A stretch of 64,000 nt of DNA, taken from contig JAFSOD010000003.1 in NCBI GenBank assembly GCA_017447165.1, positions 1 through 64,000 on the forward strand. The letters run 5' to 3'. Both the position numbers and the translations under genes were made by a program. Below are positions 52,012-60,438 of the stretch, piece by piece. The stretch is from Bacilli bacterium. GTDB taxonomy: Bacteria > Bacillota_I > Bacilli_A > RFN20 > CAG-826. Positions within the stretch are counted from its first letter, which is position 1, and every line of letters begins with the position of its first letter. The notes beneath the pieces were generated by a model. The model was not told the DNA's origin. It searched no databases and was given only the letters and a program-made list of their open reading frames with translations.

Positions 52012-53196
52012 ATGGCTAGAGTAATTGTCCATATTGACTTAAATGCTTTTTTTGTAAGAGCGGAAGAAATTAGAGACCCTTCTTTAGAAAATAAACCAGT
52101 GGCTATCGGTCACTTAGGTCGAGGAGGAGTTGTTTCTACTTGCTCTTATGAAGCGAGAAAATACGGTGTTAGCAGTGCGATGCCGATGAATAAGGCAGTC
52201 AAACTTTGTCCTAATTTAATCATTGTTCCACCTGATTATCGTTTTTATATTACTTTATCACATCAATTCAAAAACTATATTCGAAGCATTACCCCAAAAG
52301 TAGAATCTGCATCTATAGATGAGTTATTCGCGGATTTCACCGATGTTGTTAAAGGTAAGAAAAATGTTGTCACGTACTTTAAGTCTATTCAATTAGAGTT
52401 ATTTAAAAGAACCGGTCTTAAATGTTCTATTGGAGTGGGGCCTACGAGATTTTTAGCGAAAATGGGTAGTGACTATCAAAAACCAATGGGTATCACCATT
52501 ATTAGAAGAAAAGATATCAAAAATATCTTATATCCACTTCCTATTAAAGATATGTTTGGTGTTGGTAAAAAAACCGCACCTAGATTAGAACATATGGGAG
52601 TAAAGACTATTGGTGATTTAGCCAATAGATTAAACAGTGATGACGAGGCAACTTTAAGATTATTAGGTAAATTTGCCGAAGAGTTAAAACTCTGGGTTAA
52701 CGGTTATGGATCAGATGAAATCTATATGGAATATGACAATCCAAAATCTATTGGCAACTCAACCACTTTAAAAAGTGACACGAATCAATTTGAAATCATT
52801 AAACAAACATACGCCATGTTAGCGGAAGAAGTATCAATGCGCGCTAAAAAAGATTCTATGGTGGGCAATACCATTCAAATCATGGTGAAAGACACTAACT
52901 ATCAGGCGCGTAATAAATCCGCAACATTAGATAAACTCACTAACGATAGCAAGGATATTTTAAATATGGCCTTAAAGCTATATGAACGTAATTTCTTAGA
53001 TTTAACCGTAAGAGCAGTGGGTGTCACACTTCAAAACCTTGTCAGTATTAAAGATTCTTCCATTCAAATGACGTTTTTTGACTACGAGAGACACGAAGAG
53101 GAGAATCGCACTAAATTAATCATCAATGATTTAAATCGTCGCTTAAAAGGAGCGAATTTGAAAAGGGCGAGTGAACTAAAAAATGGAAATAAATGA
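52012..53196 (+). CDS. dinB: Y-family DNA polymerase IV
   Basis: A 394-residue translesion polymerase. The palm has HIDLNAFFVRAEEI and SIDELFADFTD with the catalytic acidic residues, the thumb region has PIKDMFGVGKKTAPRLEHMG (helix-hairpin-helix), and a little-finger domain follows. The C-terminal tail has QMTFFDYE, a probable beta-clamp-binding QxxFF-like motif. Its end overlaps the xerD start by 14 bases. Start codon follows a -10 box closely. Confidence 0.93.
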   Translation: MARVIVHIDLNAFFVRAEEIRDPSLENKPVAIGHLGRGGVVSTCSYEARKYGVSSAMPMNKAVKLCPNLIIVPPDYRFYITLSHQFKNYIRSITPKVESASIDELFADFTDVVKGKKNVVTYFKSIQLELFKRTGLKCSIGVGPTRFLAKMGSDYQKPMGITIIRRKDIKNILYPLPIKDMFGVGKKTAPRLEHMGVKTIGDLANRLNSDDEATLRLLGKFAEELKLWVNGYGSDEIYMEYDNPKSIGNSTTLKSDTNQFEIIKQTYAMLAEEVSMRAKKDSMVGNTIQIMVKDTNYQARNKSATLDKLTNDSKDILNMALKLYERNFLDLTVRAVGVTLQNLVSIKDSSIQMTFFDYERHEEENRTKLIINDLNRRLKGANLKRASELKNGNK

Positions 53197-54067
53197 TGCA
53201 GTAAATCAATTTGCCCAATATCTATTAGTGGAAAAAGGCTTATCTAATAAAACCGTAGAAGCTTATATCACTGATTTAAAGTTGTTTTTTAGATTCTATA
53301 AAGACAAAAAAGACACGAGTGATTTGGGTCCATATGATTTGAACTCTTTTATGATTTATGAAATGAGCTCTGGAGAAATTAAAGCTCCAACGGTTATTAG
53401 AAGAGCGTCTTCTATTAAACATTTCTACTCTTTCTTAAAGAAAGATGGGCTTTATAATGACGAATTGCCTGATATAGAAAAGCCTAAAAAGGAAAAAATC
53501 CTCCCAACATATTTGTCGGTAGAAGAAGTCGAGATGCTTTTGAACGCTCCTAATATGAAATCTTTAAGCGGAATTAGAGATAAAGCCATGCTTGAGTTAA
53601 TGTACGCAAGCGGACTACGTGTTTCTGAACTTTTAGGTTTAGAAAAGGCTAACATCAATTTAAAAAAAGGCATAGTAATCGTTTTTGGCAAAGGGGCTAA
53701 AGAAAGAAAAGTTCCAATGGGAGACTTTGCTTTAGAGTATGTGGTGAAATATATCAACCAAGTTAGAGGCAAATTCCACGGAGCGGATTCCAAATATCTT
53801 TTCTTAAATAGAAAAGGTAAGCCGTTAAGTAGAATTTATTTCTTTAAACAAATTAGAAAATACGCAGCGGAAGTAGGTATTCAAAAAGAAATCTCTCCAC
53901 ATACATTAAGACATTGCTTTGCCACGCACCTATTAGAAGGTGGGGCACAGCTAAGAACTGTTCAAGAAATGTTAGGGCACGCTAATATTGCTACCACACA
54001 AATTTATACGCATGTATCTAGAGAAAGAATTATTAGTGCATATGATTTGTTTATTAACAAAAAATAA
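53183..54067 (+). CDS. xerD: Site-specific tyrosine recombinase XerD
   Basis: A 294-residue chromosome-dimer resolution recombinase. N-terminal SAM-like domain (about 1-95). The catalytic set is visible: Arg in YASGLRVSELLGL, His-x-x-Arg in SPHTLRHCFATHLLEGGA, His in MLGHANIATTQIYTHV with the nucleophile Tyr. Length and motifs match the housekeeping enzyme, not a phage integrase. It overlaps the end of dinB and precedes deoB, as xerD-deoB in Bacillus. Confidence 0.94.
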   Translation: MEINDAVNQFAQYLLVEKGLSNKTVEAYITDLKLFFRFYKDKKDTSDLGPYDLNSFMIYEMSSGEIKAPTVIRRASSIKHFYSFLKKDGLYNDELPDIEKPKKEKILPTYLSVEEVEMLLNAPNMKSLSGIRDKAMLELMYASGLRVSELLGLEKANINLKKGIVIVFGKGAKERKVPMGDFALEYVVKYINQVRGKFHGADSKYLFLNRKGKPLSRIYFFKQIRKYAAEVGIQKEISPHTLRHCFATHLLEGGAQLRTVQEMLGHANIATTQIYTHVSRERIISAYDLFINKK

Positions 54068-54072
54068 GATAT

Positions 54073-54095
54073 TATAATTTCGAGGTAAGAAACAT
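54073..54095 (+). promoter_or_regulatory. deoB promoter -10 and ribosome binding site
   Basis: TATAAT at 54073-54078 with TTTATT 17 bp upstream inside xerD; CGAGG follows before the ATG. Confidence 0.45.
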
Positions 54096-55313
54096 ATGTC
54101 ATATCCTTATAAAAGAATTTTTGTAATCGTCGCGGACTCGGCTGGCGTCGGTTATGAACCAGATGCCGACAAGTTTTTTAATGCTGGTCATAGTGACTGG
54201 GGCAGTAACACCTTTGGACATATCGCTGAGAAGATGCCAAACGGCTTGCATATCCCAAATATGGAAGCGATGGGTATTGCTGATTTAACTGAAGTTAAAG
54301 GTACTAAAAAAGTCGCTCACCCACACGCATTTGCCGCTCGTAGTAGAGAAGTCTCTAACGGTAAAGACACCATGACTGGTCACTGGGAAATGATGGGTAT
54401 TTATACTAAAGAACCATTCAAAACATTTACTGATACCGGATTCCCAAAAGAATTAATGGATGAACTTGAAAGAAGAACCGGACATAAATTAATTGGTAAC
54501 TGCGCTGCAAGTGGAACCGAGATTATTAAAGAATTAGGCGAAGAACAAATAAGAGACAATTCTCTTATCGTCTATACATCTAGTGATTCTGTATTACAAA
54601 TCGCTGCTAGTGAAGAAGTTACTGGATTAGAAGAGCTATATAGATGCTGCGAAATCGCTAGAGAAATCTGTATGAAACCAGAATGGATGGTGGGTAGAGT
54701 AATTGCCCGTCCATATGTTGGTAAGACTCCTGACACATTCAAAAGAACATCAAATAGACACGACTTGGCCTTGAGGCCAACTCACCCAACAGTTATGAAT
54801 GTTATGCAAGATAACGGCTTCATGACTAGCTGTGTTGGTAAGATTGGCGACATCTTTGATGGATATGGTGTTGGTAAGACCCAAAAGACCGTTTCTAATG
54901 AAGATGGTATGGACAAGACCATCGACGAATTATTAAATCATGATTTCACCGGTATGTGCTTCGTGAACTTAGTAGAATTCGATAGTGAATACGGTCATAG
55001 AAGAGACCCAATTGGCTATGGCGAAGCTCTTGAAAGATTCGATAAACGTGTTGGAGAATTTATCTCCAAGATGAGAGAAGATGATTTATTAATCATCACT
55101 GCAGACCACGGTAACGATCCAACTTGGCCAGGAACCGATCACACTAGAGAAAAAATTCCTCTACTCATGTACTCACCAAGCATTAAAAATGGTAGATACT
55201 TAGAAGAAAGAGAATGCTTCGGAGATATCGGAGCGACAATCTTAGAAAACTTTGGTCTTAAGATGCCTTCTGATTTAGTTGGCAAACCAATGATGGAAGT
55301 TCTTAAAAAATAA
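54096..55313 (+). CDS. deoB: Phosphopentomutase
   Basis: A 405-residue alkaline-phosphatase-superfamily enzyme that interconverts ribose/deoxyribose 1- and 5-phosphates. Metal site segments: FVIVADSAGVGYEPDA at the N-terminus, VSNGKDTMTGHWEMMG with the phosphothreonine region, and LIITADHGNDPTWPGTDHTREKIP near the C-terminus. Slightly longer than usual. Placed after xerD with its own -10 and GAGG site. No nucleoside phosphorylase genes adjoin it here. Confidence 0.95.
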   Translation: MSYPYKRIFVIVADSAGVGYEPDADKFFNAGHSDWGSNTFGHIAEKMPNGLHIPNMEAMGIADLTEVKGTKKVAHPHAFAARSREVSNGKDTMTGHWEMMGIYTKEPFKTFTDTGFPKELMDELERRTGHKLIGNCAASGTEIIKELGEEQIRDNSLIVYTSSDSVLQIAASEEVTGLEELYRCCEIAREICMKPEWMVGRVIARPYVGKTPDTFKRTSNRHDLALRPTHPTVMNVMQDNGFMTSCVGKIGDIFDGYGVGKTQKTVSNEDGMDKTIDELLNHDFTGMCFVNLVEFDSEYGHRRDPIGYGEALERFDKRVGEFISKMREDDLLIITADHGNDPTWPGTDHTREKIPLLMYSPSIKNGRYLEERECFGDIGATILENFGLKMPSDLVGKPMMEVLKK

Positions 55314-55328
55314 CAATTAAAAAATATT

Positions 55329-55358
55329 CCAGATGATTAATTCTCGTCTGGATTTTTT
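55329..55358. terminator. Bidirectional terminator between deoB and the ABC permease
   Basis: CCAGATGA / TCGTCTGG stem (one G-T) with a 7-base loop that contains the stop of the opposing permease gene; T-run on the plus side and T-rich sequence on the minus side. Confidence 0.78.
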
Positions 55359-56116
55359 ATATGTAAAGCGCGTTTTAAGATAAACACTAATAAAGAAACA
55401 ATAAGCATTATTAATATAGCAATAAAGGCGTATGCGAAAGTGGATATTAAGCCATCAGTTTGGTTAGCAAACTCAACGGCGATTGCTCTACCTAAACCAT
55501 ATGATTGGCTTGTAGATGTTAGAGTCTCCGCCATAATCTCTATCTTAAAAGATAGAGCAAAGCTAGTGGTTAATCCAACAGCGATATAAGGCATGCTTAA
55601 AGGTAATTTAATTTTAAAGTTTTTTTGTAAATAACTATTGCCATCAAGTTTCATTGCCATTAAAACTTGCTTATCAATATGTTGATATCCACTGACAGTG
55701 GCTTCATAAACCATTGGAAAGACAATAACACCAACAACATAAGGAGAGGCATTATCAAATCCTGCTAAATGCAATATTAAGAACACAATTGCCGCAGTAG
55801 GTATGCTTCTTAAAGCAATCATTGTTGGATTAAAAACATGCTTAAGTTTGAGATGATTGCCAACGATCATTCCAATAAAAATAGCAACAATAGAGGCTAC
55901 TCCAAAACCGATTAACATGCGGTATAAAGAACCCCATATACATTTATATAGATAAGCATCTCCAAATAATTCAAATGATCTTTTAATCGTGGTAAATGGA
56001 TCAGGAAAAACGTAAATGCTTTTACCTGCTAATATAAATATTAGATACCACAGTAAAAAGAATAGAATAACTCCAAGAAAAGTTAGAAAATATCGATTAG
56101 TAATATACTTCTTCAT
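55337..56116 (-). CDS. ABC importer permease, SsuC/TauC-like
   Basis: A 259-residue permease with six helices and the cytoplasmic EAA loop (AMKLDGNSYLQKNFKIKLPL) typical of nitrate/sulfonate/taurine/thiamine-precursor type importers. It overlaps the substrate-binding gene by 20 bases, so the two are co-expressed. No ATPase gene adjoins; a shared ATPase elsewhere must energise it. Substrate unknown. Confidence 0.85.
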   Translation of the reverse strand: MKKYITNRYFLTFLGVILFFLLWYLIFILAGKSIYVFPDPFTTIKRSFELFGDAYLYKCIWGSLYRMLIGFGVASIVAIFIGMIVGNHLKLKHVFNPTMIALRSIPTAAIVFLILHLAGFDNASPYVVGVIVFPMVYEATVSGYQHIDKQVLMAMKLDGNSYLQKNFKIKLPLSMPYIAVGLTTSFALSFKIEIMAETLTSTSQSYGLGRAIAVEFANQTDGLISTFAYAFIAILIMLIVSLLVFILKRALHIKNPDEN

Positions 56117-57032
56117 CTAACTCCAAATTTAAATCCAAGATGTCATTGATAAAATAATCAATTTCTTCTTGAGCGTCTTTTGCCTTTTGATAACCTAAAC
56201 CTAATCCGTTATTATCAATCATCGCGTTATATACCGCACCTGCAGCAACACCAAACATATTTTTTTGTTCTGATTCTCCACCAAATAAGTTGAATGTGTT
56301 TACAATGTTATTTGGATCAGTAACAGCCATAGACATATCTTGCTCTAATAAAGATAAGAATTCGTCAGCTTTTTCTTTATTTGTGTTTTTATTAATAAAA
56401 ACAGCTGCTTGAATAATTCTTTTCCCGTTAGTCTTTTTAGCAAAAGCGTCAGAAGCTTTTTCAACAACTTGAGATGTCTTTTTTACATTGCTAATTACAG
56501 GATAAGCGGAAAAAATATAATCAAGTTCAACTGTACCTGATGAAGAAGAATATGTTCCTGTATTTAGCGGACTTACTGTGGCAGAAACATCCGGCACTTC
56601 ATAGACATTTAGTTCCAAATCTCCATATAAGTATTCGAATACAGATCCAGGAATATCTGTCTTTTGGAATATTAAGACATTATCGCCAGCATCTAATGTG
56701 CCATTGTCGTCTTTTCCAGTAGAAACAAGGGCAAAGTTACCAAAGGTAACAACAGCTGCCATTTGATATGCAGCATTTTGTTTAACGATTTGTGTTAAAC
56801 CTCCTTTTGCAGGAGCGACAATAACATCAAAATTATCTTTTTTGAATTCTGGCATTAGTTCTGATGCAGGATTAATAACAGTGTGAAGCCCATTAACAAA
56901 GTTATACATAGAAACTGCAGGAGCTCCTGTTGGAGAAATGATTTTTAAATCAGTTTGTCTCAAAGATTGATTTGTACCTCCGCAGCTAGCTGCTAAAGCA
57001 ATTGTTGGAATTAATAGTGTAAGTTTTTTCAT
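56097..57032 (-). CDS. ABC importer substrate-binding lipoprotein, NMT1/SsuA-like
   Basis: A 311-residue lipoprotein: signal peptide about residues 1-17 with lipobox LAASC, lipidated Cys17. The rest is a two-lobed binding fold resembling NMT1/SsuA proteins (ISPTGAPAVSMYNFV; FDVIVAPAKGGLTQIV). The C-terminus has YQKAKDAQEEIDYFINDI. AGGT lies before the ATG. Expression begins at a promoter that shares an operator with the divergent Crp-type gene. Ligand cannot be predicted; candidates in the family include sulfonates, pyrimidine-type thiamine precursors and nitrate. Confidence 0.85.
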   Translation of the reverse strand: MKKLTLLIPTIALAASCGGTNQSLRQTDLKIISPTGAPAVSMYNFVNGLHTVINPASELMPEFKKDNFDVIVAPAKGGLTQIVKQNAAYQMAAVVTFGNFALVSTGKDDNGTLDAGDNVLIFQKTDIPGSVFEYLYGDLELNVYEVPDVSATVSPLNTGTYSSSSGTVELDYIFSAYPVISNVKKTSQVVEKASDAFAKKTNGKRIIQAAVFINKNTNKEKADEFLSLLEQDMSMAVTDPNNIVNTFNLFGGESEQKNMFGVAAGAVYNAMIDNNGLGLGYQKAKDAQEEIDYFINDILDLNLELDEEVYY

Positions 57033-57047
57033 TTTTATATACCTCGA

Positions 57048-57095
57048 TTGTTATTTTATTTAGAAATAAGTATAATAAATGTGATTTGAATCACA
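57048..57095. promoter_or_regulatory. Divergent promoters with shared Crp-type palindromic operator
   Basis: Plus strand: TTGTTA (57048-57053), 17 bp, TATAAT (57071-57076) for the regulator gene. The palindrome TGTGATTTGAATCACA (57080-57095) covers its start site and lies three bases before the ATG. On the minus strand the same palindrome supplies the TTGTGA -35 region of the importer promoter (TTGTGA, 16 bp, TATACT). The TGTGA-N6-TCACA form is the classic Crp/Fnr-family target. Binding would block both promoters. Confidence 0.8.
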
Positions 57096-57098
57096 AAA

Positions 57099-57686
57099 AT
57101 GAATAATATTGTCCAAACACTAAATAAATATCCTCAACATATAGAAAAAAGGCGTTTTAAAACTGCTGAAACCATTTTTTTGGAAAATGATACATGCAAA
57201 TCAGTTGGAATCGTTAAAACGGGTGAAATAAGCATTAAATCGTATTTCGCTAATGGCAAAGAAGTTACTTATAACACATTAAAAGAAGGACAGATGTTCG
57301 GAAATAATCTTATTTTTTCTTCTACACCTAGATATAGGGGTGACGTTATAGCTCAAAAGGAATCTGAAATATGGTTTATTAGCAAAGACAATCTTTTAAA
57401 ATTACTAAAATTAGACGAAACGTTCTTACTTGAGTACTTGACCCAACAATCAGATTTTTCAAAAACGCTTAATCTAAAGATCAAATTATTAACAATAAGT
57501 ATGGCTGAAGATAGACTAGAATATTATCTTACATTTAATAAAAATAAATTAACTTATGAATCGATAACAAAACTCGCAAACGAGCTATATTTAAGTCGCG
57601 AATCATTAAGCAGAACAATAACAAAATTAGTTAAAAATAGAAAGATCAAGAAAATAGGAAAAACACTCGAATTAGTGGTGCAATAA
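57099..57686 (+). CDS. Crp/Fnr-family transcriptional regulator
   Basis: A 195-residue regulator with an N-terminal cyclic-nucleotide-binding-like beta-barrel (about 15-110), a long dimer helix, and a C-terminal winged helix with recognition segment LYLSRESLSRTITKL. Arg-Glu-xxx-Arg in this helix is the set that reads TGTGA in Crp/Fnr proteins, matching the palindrome before the gene. Only one Cys (Cys33) is present, so an Fnr-type iron-sulfur sensor is unlikely; the effector is unknown. No Shine-Dalgarno: the predicted 5' leader is about 16 bases and almost all operator. Probably autorepressed and controlling the divergent importer. Confidence 0.9.
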   Translation: MNNIVQTLNKYPQHIEKRRFKTAETIFLENDTCKSVGIVKTGEISIKSYFANGKEVTYNTLKEGQMFGNNLIFSSTPRYRGDVIAQKESEIWFISKDNLLKLLKLDETFLLEYLTQQSDFSKTLNLKIKLLTISMAEDRLEYYLTFNKNKLTYESITKLANELYLSRESLSRTITKLVKNRKIKKIGKTLELVVQ

Positions 57687-57914
57687 TTAAATTAGTAGAT
57701 AATTAGTAGGTGGAAAGGACACATATTTGTGGATAAAATCATCTACTTTTTTAATAGTTAACAAGAAATACACACAAAATGATTATTATTTTTATTTTGA
57801 TTAAATCACATCTTTTATATAGTTTAGTTAACATAATGACACTTATGCGAAGTAATGGTTATCGAAAAAAAATCCACTTTAGCAGCGGATCTTCTATTTC
57901 TCACTATATCTTCT
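57687..57914. other. Intergenic gap after the Crp-type gene
   Basis: Contains an ATTAGT repeat pair (site C), an inverted pair AGTAGAT / ATCTACT followed by TTTTTT that could terminate the Crp-type transcript, and AT-rich sequence with no convincing gene. A 66-codon frame from 57779 runs into the end of nadD/yqeK on the other strand and is not credible. Confidence 0.5.
57691..57710. repeat. AATTAGTAG pair, 11-bp period (site C)
   Basis: The 9-mer AATTAGTAG occurs at 57691 and 57702. This is the reverse complement of the CTACTAATT unit at sites B and D. It begins five bases after the Crp-type stop codon. Confidence 0.7.
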
Positions 57915-59000
57915 TTATTTTAAATATTGATCTAGGCACGCCATTTGTAATTCATTCTTATAATCAATGCCGTGTTTAACATAGTACTCAATATTTGATT
58001 TTAAGACTTCTACAAATCCGTCAATTAAACTACTTTTTAATCCATTTATCAGATTTTCAGACTTAAAACCACGTGTTGGTTCTATTTTATCAGCACAATG
58101 AACGATAATTGCCACATCAGACATGTTCGAATTCGCTGTTGTATGGTATTTGATAGCTTCTAAAATCACTGGATCAGTAATTCCAAAGTCTTTTTCTACT
58201 AAATATGCCCCGATAAATTGATGATAAATGACCGGAGGATAGTCAATATACTTCTTAAAATGATTTGCCATAATTTCTTTTTGCTCAGCAATAGGCATTT
58301 CCTTACCGATATCATGTAGTAATGCGGCGATAAGAGCTTTTTTAGCATCCTTTAGATTGTTTGCTAATGCGATTTCATAAGATAGTTTAGCCGTACTAAT
58401 TGTGTGTTCTAATCTTTTCTCACCCATATAGGATGCGATTCTTTTCATAAAATAAAGTTTATTATTGATTATGTAATCAATAACGCAGTTTGGTGTATCT
58501 AAAGATTTTAGTTCTCTGATTTCTGTAGAGGATTCATCCTTAAGCTCTCCAATAATCTCCACCATTTCAAATTCTTTAACGTTATTTAAATCCACCACCA
58601 TGTCTGGTCTTTTAAAATATGCTATTTTAGCTAATTTAGATAACTCTTTAGCGTCTTTCCATTTATGGAAGCTATTTACATGATCTGTACCAATTAGATA
58701 GTAAATATTACTATCTGGGTATCCTTTTTTGAAATGTTTAACTGTGTCTATTGAATAGTTAACTTCTTCTTTAGAATCGGCTTCGAATCTAGACAAATGT
58801 AATCCAGGATGGTCTTTAATTGCGAGCTCCACCATTTTAATTTTATCTTCTATTGGTGCAGACTCACTTTTCCATACCGAGATTTTGGCGGGAATAAAGA
58901 AAATATCGGCATCTAGTTGAGTAGATGCTTCTAACGCCATATTTATATGGCCATTATGAATTGGATCAAAAGCACCACCAAAGAGGACGATATTTTTCAT
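57915..59000 (-). CDS. nadD: Nicotinate-nucleotide adenylyltransferase fused to a YqeK HD hydrolase
   Basis: A 361-residue fusion. Residues 1-190 are NadD: GGAFDPIHNGHINMA (nucleotidyltransferase loop) and STEIRELKS. Residues about 190-361 are YqeK: an HD phosphohydrolase with HTISTAKLSYEIA, the metal pair in LLHDIGKEMP, and YHTTAN with VHCADKIEPTRG. NadD makes deamido-NAD; YqeK proteins hydrolyse diadenosine tetraphosphate. In most Bacillota these are adjacent genes; fused forms are known in mycoplasmas. It starts one base after yhbY in the yqeG operon. RsfS, normally next, is absent. Confidence 0.92.
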   Translation of the reverse strand: MKNIVLFGGAFDPIHNGHINMALEASTQLDADIFFIPAKISVWKSESAPIEDKIKMVELAIKDHPGLHLSRFEADSKEEVNYSIDTVKHFKKGYPDSNIYYLIGTDHVNSFHKWKDAKELSKLAKIAYFKRPDMVVDLNNVKEFEMVEIIGELKDESSTEIRELKSLDTPNCVIDYIINNKLYFMKRIASYMGEKRLEHTISTAKLSYEIALANNLKDAKKALIAALLHDIGKEMPIAEQKEIMANHFKKYIDYPPVIYHQFIGAYLVEKDFGITDPVILEAIKYHTTANSNMSDVAIIVHCADKIEPTRGFKSENLINGLKSSLIDGFVEVLKSNIEYYVKHGIDYKNELQMACLDQYLK

Positions 59001-59001
59001 T

Positions 59002-59295
59002 TTATTTGCAAAGTTTGATTTTTGGATTTTCTTTATTTCTACGGAATAACACTATCACTCGACCCACAGCTTGAACCACATCAGCGTGCAATTTACTTGA
59101 TAAATCAAGTGTCAACTCCATTACTGGGGTAGTTGCAGACTTTAAAACTTCAATTTTAATTAACTCACGAGCAGTTAAAGCCTTGTCTAACATATCTAAA
59201 AGAGCGTTTGTGACTTCGCTCTTTCCAATTTGATATTTTGTCTTATCTTGGACAATTAAGGCTTTTAATTGCTTCTTTTGAGATTGAGTTAACAT
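59002..59295 (-). CDS. yhbY: YhbY-family RNA-binding protein (CRM domain)
   Basis: A 97-residue CRM-domain protein associated with pre-50S particles. Opening LTQSQKKQLKALI and the C-terminal AVGRVIVLFRRNKENPKI are characteristic; the GxxG-like loop reads IGKSEVT. Five bases after yqeH in the conserved yqeG-yqeH-(aroE)-yhbY-nadD-yqeK operon. Confidence 0.93.
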   Translation of the reverse strand: MLTQSQKKQLKALIVQDKTKYQIGKSEVTNALLDMLDKALTARELIKIEVLKSATTPVMELTLDLSSKLHADVVQAVGRVIVLFRRNKENPKIKLCK

Positions 59296-59300
59296 TCTAA

Positions 59301-60437
59301 TTACCTAATCTTGGATAACGATTCCTTAACGGCGACACCTTTTGGTAAAAGGATACGGACAGTTTGTCCTTTTCCTTTAATGGAGAACCAGCATAATCCT
59401 TCAACAGAAATGTCGTGTCTTAAATCATCGGATTCTAAATCATATTCAAAGATATCGTAATCTCTGAAAGATGTATATCTTTCTGAAACAGGTTTTAAAG
59501 ATTTCTTCTTTAAATTGGAAGCAAGGAAATCATCGATTTTATTGGTATCAATAACTTTAAATTCGACTTTCTCGCCCGCAAAAACACGTACAGATGTATG
59601 ATGTCCGCGAATGATAGAGAAGCAAGCTAAGTTACCAACCACAATTGTGGATCCAGCACCAATGAACTTTCTATTTAGTGCCACTTCTTTTCTTGGAGTG
59701 ATTGTTCTTTGAACACTCGCTTCTACACGCGAGAACACAGATGTGTTATTGCTCAAGTCTGGAAGTTCATAGAAGAATGAGGAATTAGTTAAAGGAATTT
59801 CTAATACATTAGAATTTGTTCCTGGGTATAATTCAGATTTAATTTGCCATCTGGTGTTATTTTTGTAGTCTTTTAACATTTTGTTAACAAATGTTGTTTT
59901 ACCACTGTTGAGTTCGCCGATTAAATAGACGTCTCTACCTTTTCTAAGTTCGCCAAGTTTGGTTAGTTTTTCTTTGATGTCAATAGAATCTTCACTTCCA
60001 ATTAAATCAATATTAATTGGGTTGATACCAACATCAGAGAATCTCTCGTCGATGTATCTGATGAGCATTTCATCGGTAGCCGCTGATGGCATTAAGTCTC
60101 TTTTGGAACCAATAACGACGATATCTAATTTTTTTACGCGCTTAACAACGTCTGGATTTAATGTCCCATTAAATGTAAAGAGGTCCACCATCCACACGAT
60201 TAAAGAATCAGTAGCGACTGCGTCTTTAAGAATTTTTAAAATATCCTTATCGGTTTCATGATCAAGGGAACTACTATTGAGGGCAAGCATCTTTTCGTAA
60301 CACGAATTACAATAAGGAATTCTTGGAACTCCACTTTCAATAACGGCTTTAGAAATAAAACCTGGTTTACTTTTAGATTCAGTTTGGAGAATTGCTCCGC
60401 AACTTTGACATCTAATTACTCTTCTTGCATTTGCCAT
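59301..60437 (-). CDS. yqeH: Ribosome biogenesis GTPase YqeH
   Basis: A 378-residue circularly permuted GTPase for 30S assembly. N-terminal zinc finger RCQSCG...YCNSCYEKM (residues about 9-45). G motifs appear in permuted order: G4 SKRDL first, then G1 GELNSGKTT, then G3-like ELPDL. The C-terminal treble domain follows. Starts one base after yqeG; TTGGAGGAA in the yqeG end is the ribosome binding site. Confidence 0.94.
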   Translation of the reverse strand: MANARRVIRCQSCGAILQTESKSKPGFISKAVIESGVPRIPYCNSCYEKMLALNSSSLDHETDKDILKILKDAVATDSLIVWMVDLFTFNGTLNPDVVKRVKKLDIVVIGSKRDLMPSAATDEMLIRYIDERFSDVGINPINIDLIGSEDSIDIKEKLTKLGELRKGRDVYLIGELNSGKTTFVNKMLKDYKNNTRWQIKSELYPGTNSNVLEIPLTNSSFFYELPDLSNNTSVFSRVEASVQRTITPRKEVALNRKFIGAGSTIVVGNLACFSIIRGHHTSVRVFAGEKVEFKVIDTNKIDDFLASNLKKKSLKPVSERYTSFRDYDIFEYDLESDDLRHDISVEGLCWFSIKGKGQTVRILLPKGVAVKESLSKIR

Positions 60438-60438
60438 A

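Noticed and set aside
53183-54067. xerD as integrase of a prophage or integrative element
   Set aside because: Length, motifs and the xerD-deoB context fit the housekeeping recombinase; no phage or conjugation genes are nearby.
57779-57979. 66-codon plus-strand frame after the Crp-type gene
   Set aside because: Overlaps the end of nadD/yqeK antisense, lacks a Shine-Dalgarno and any motif.
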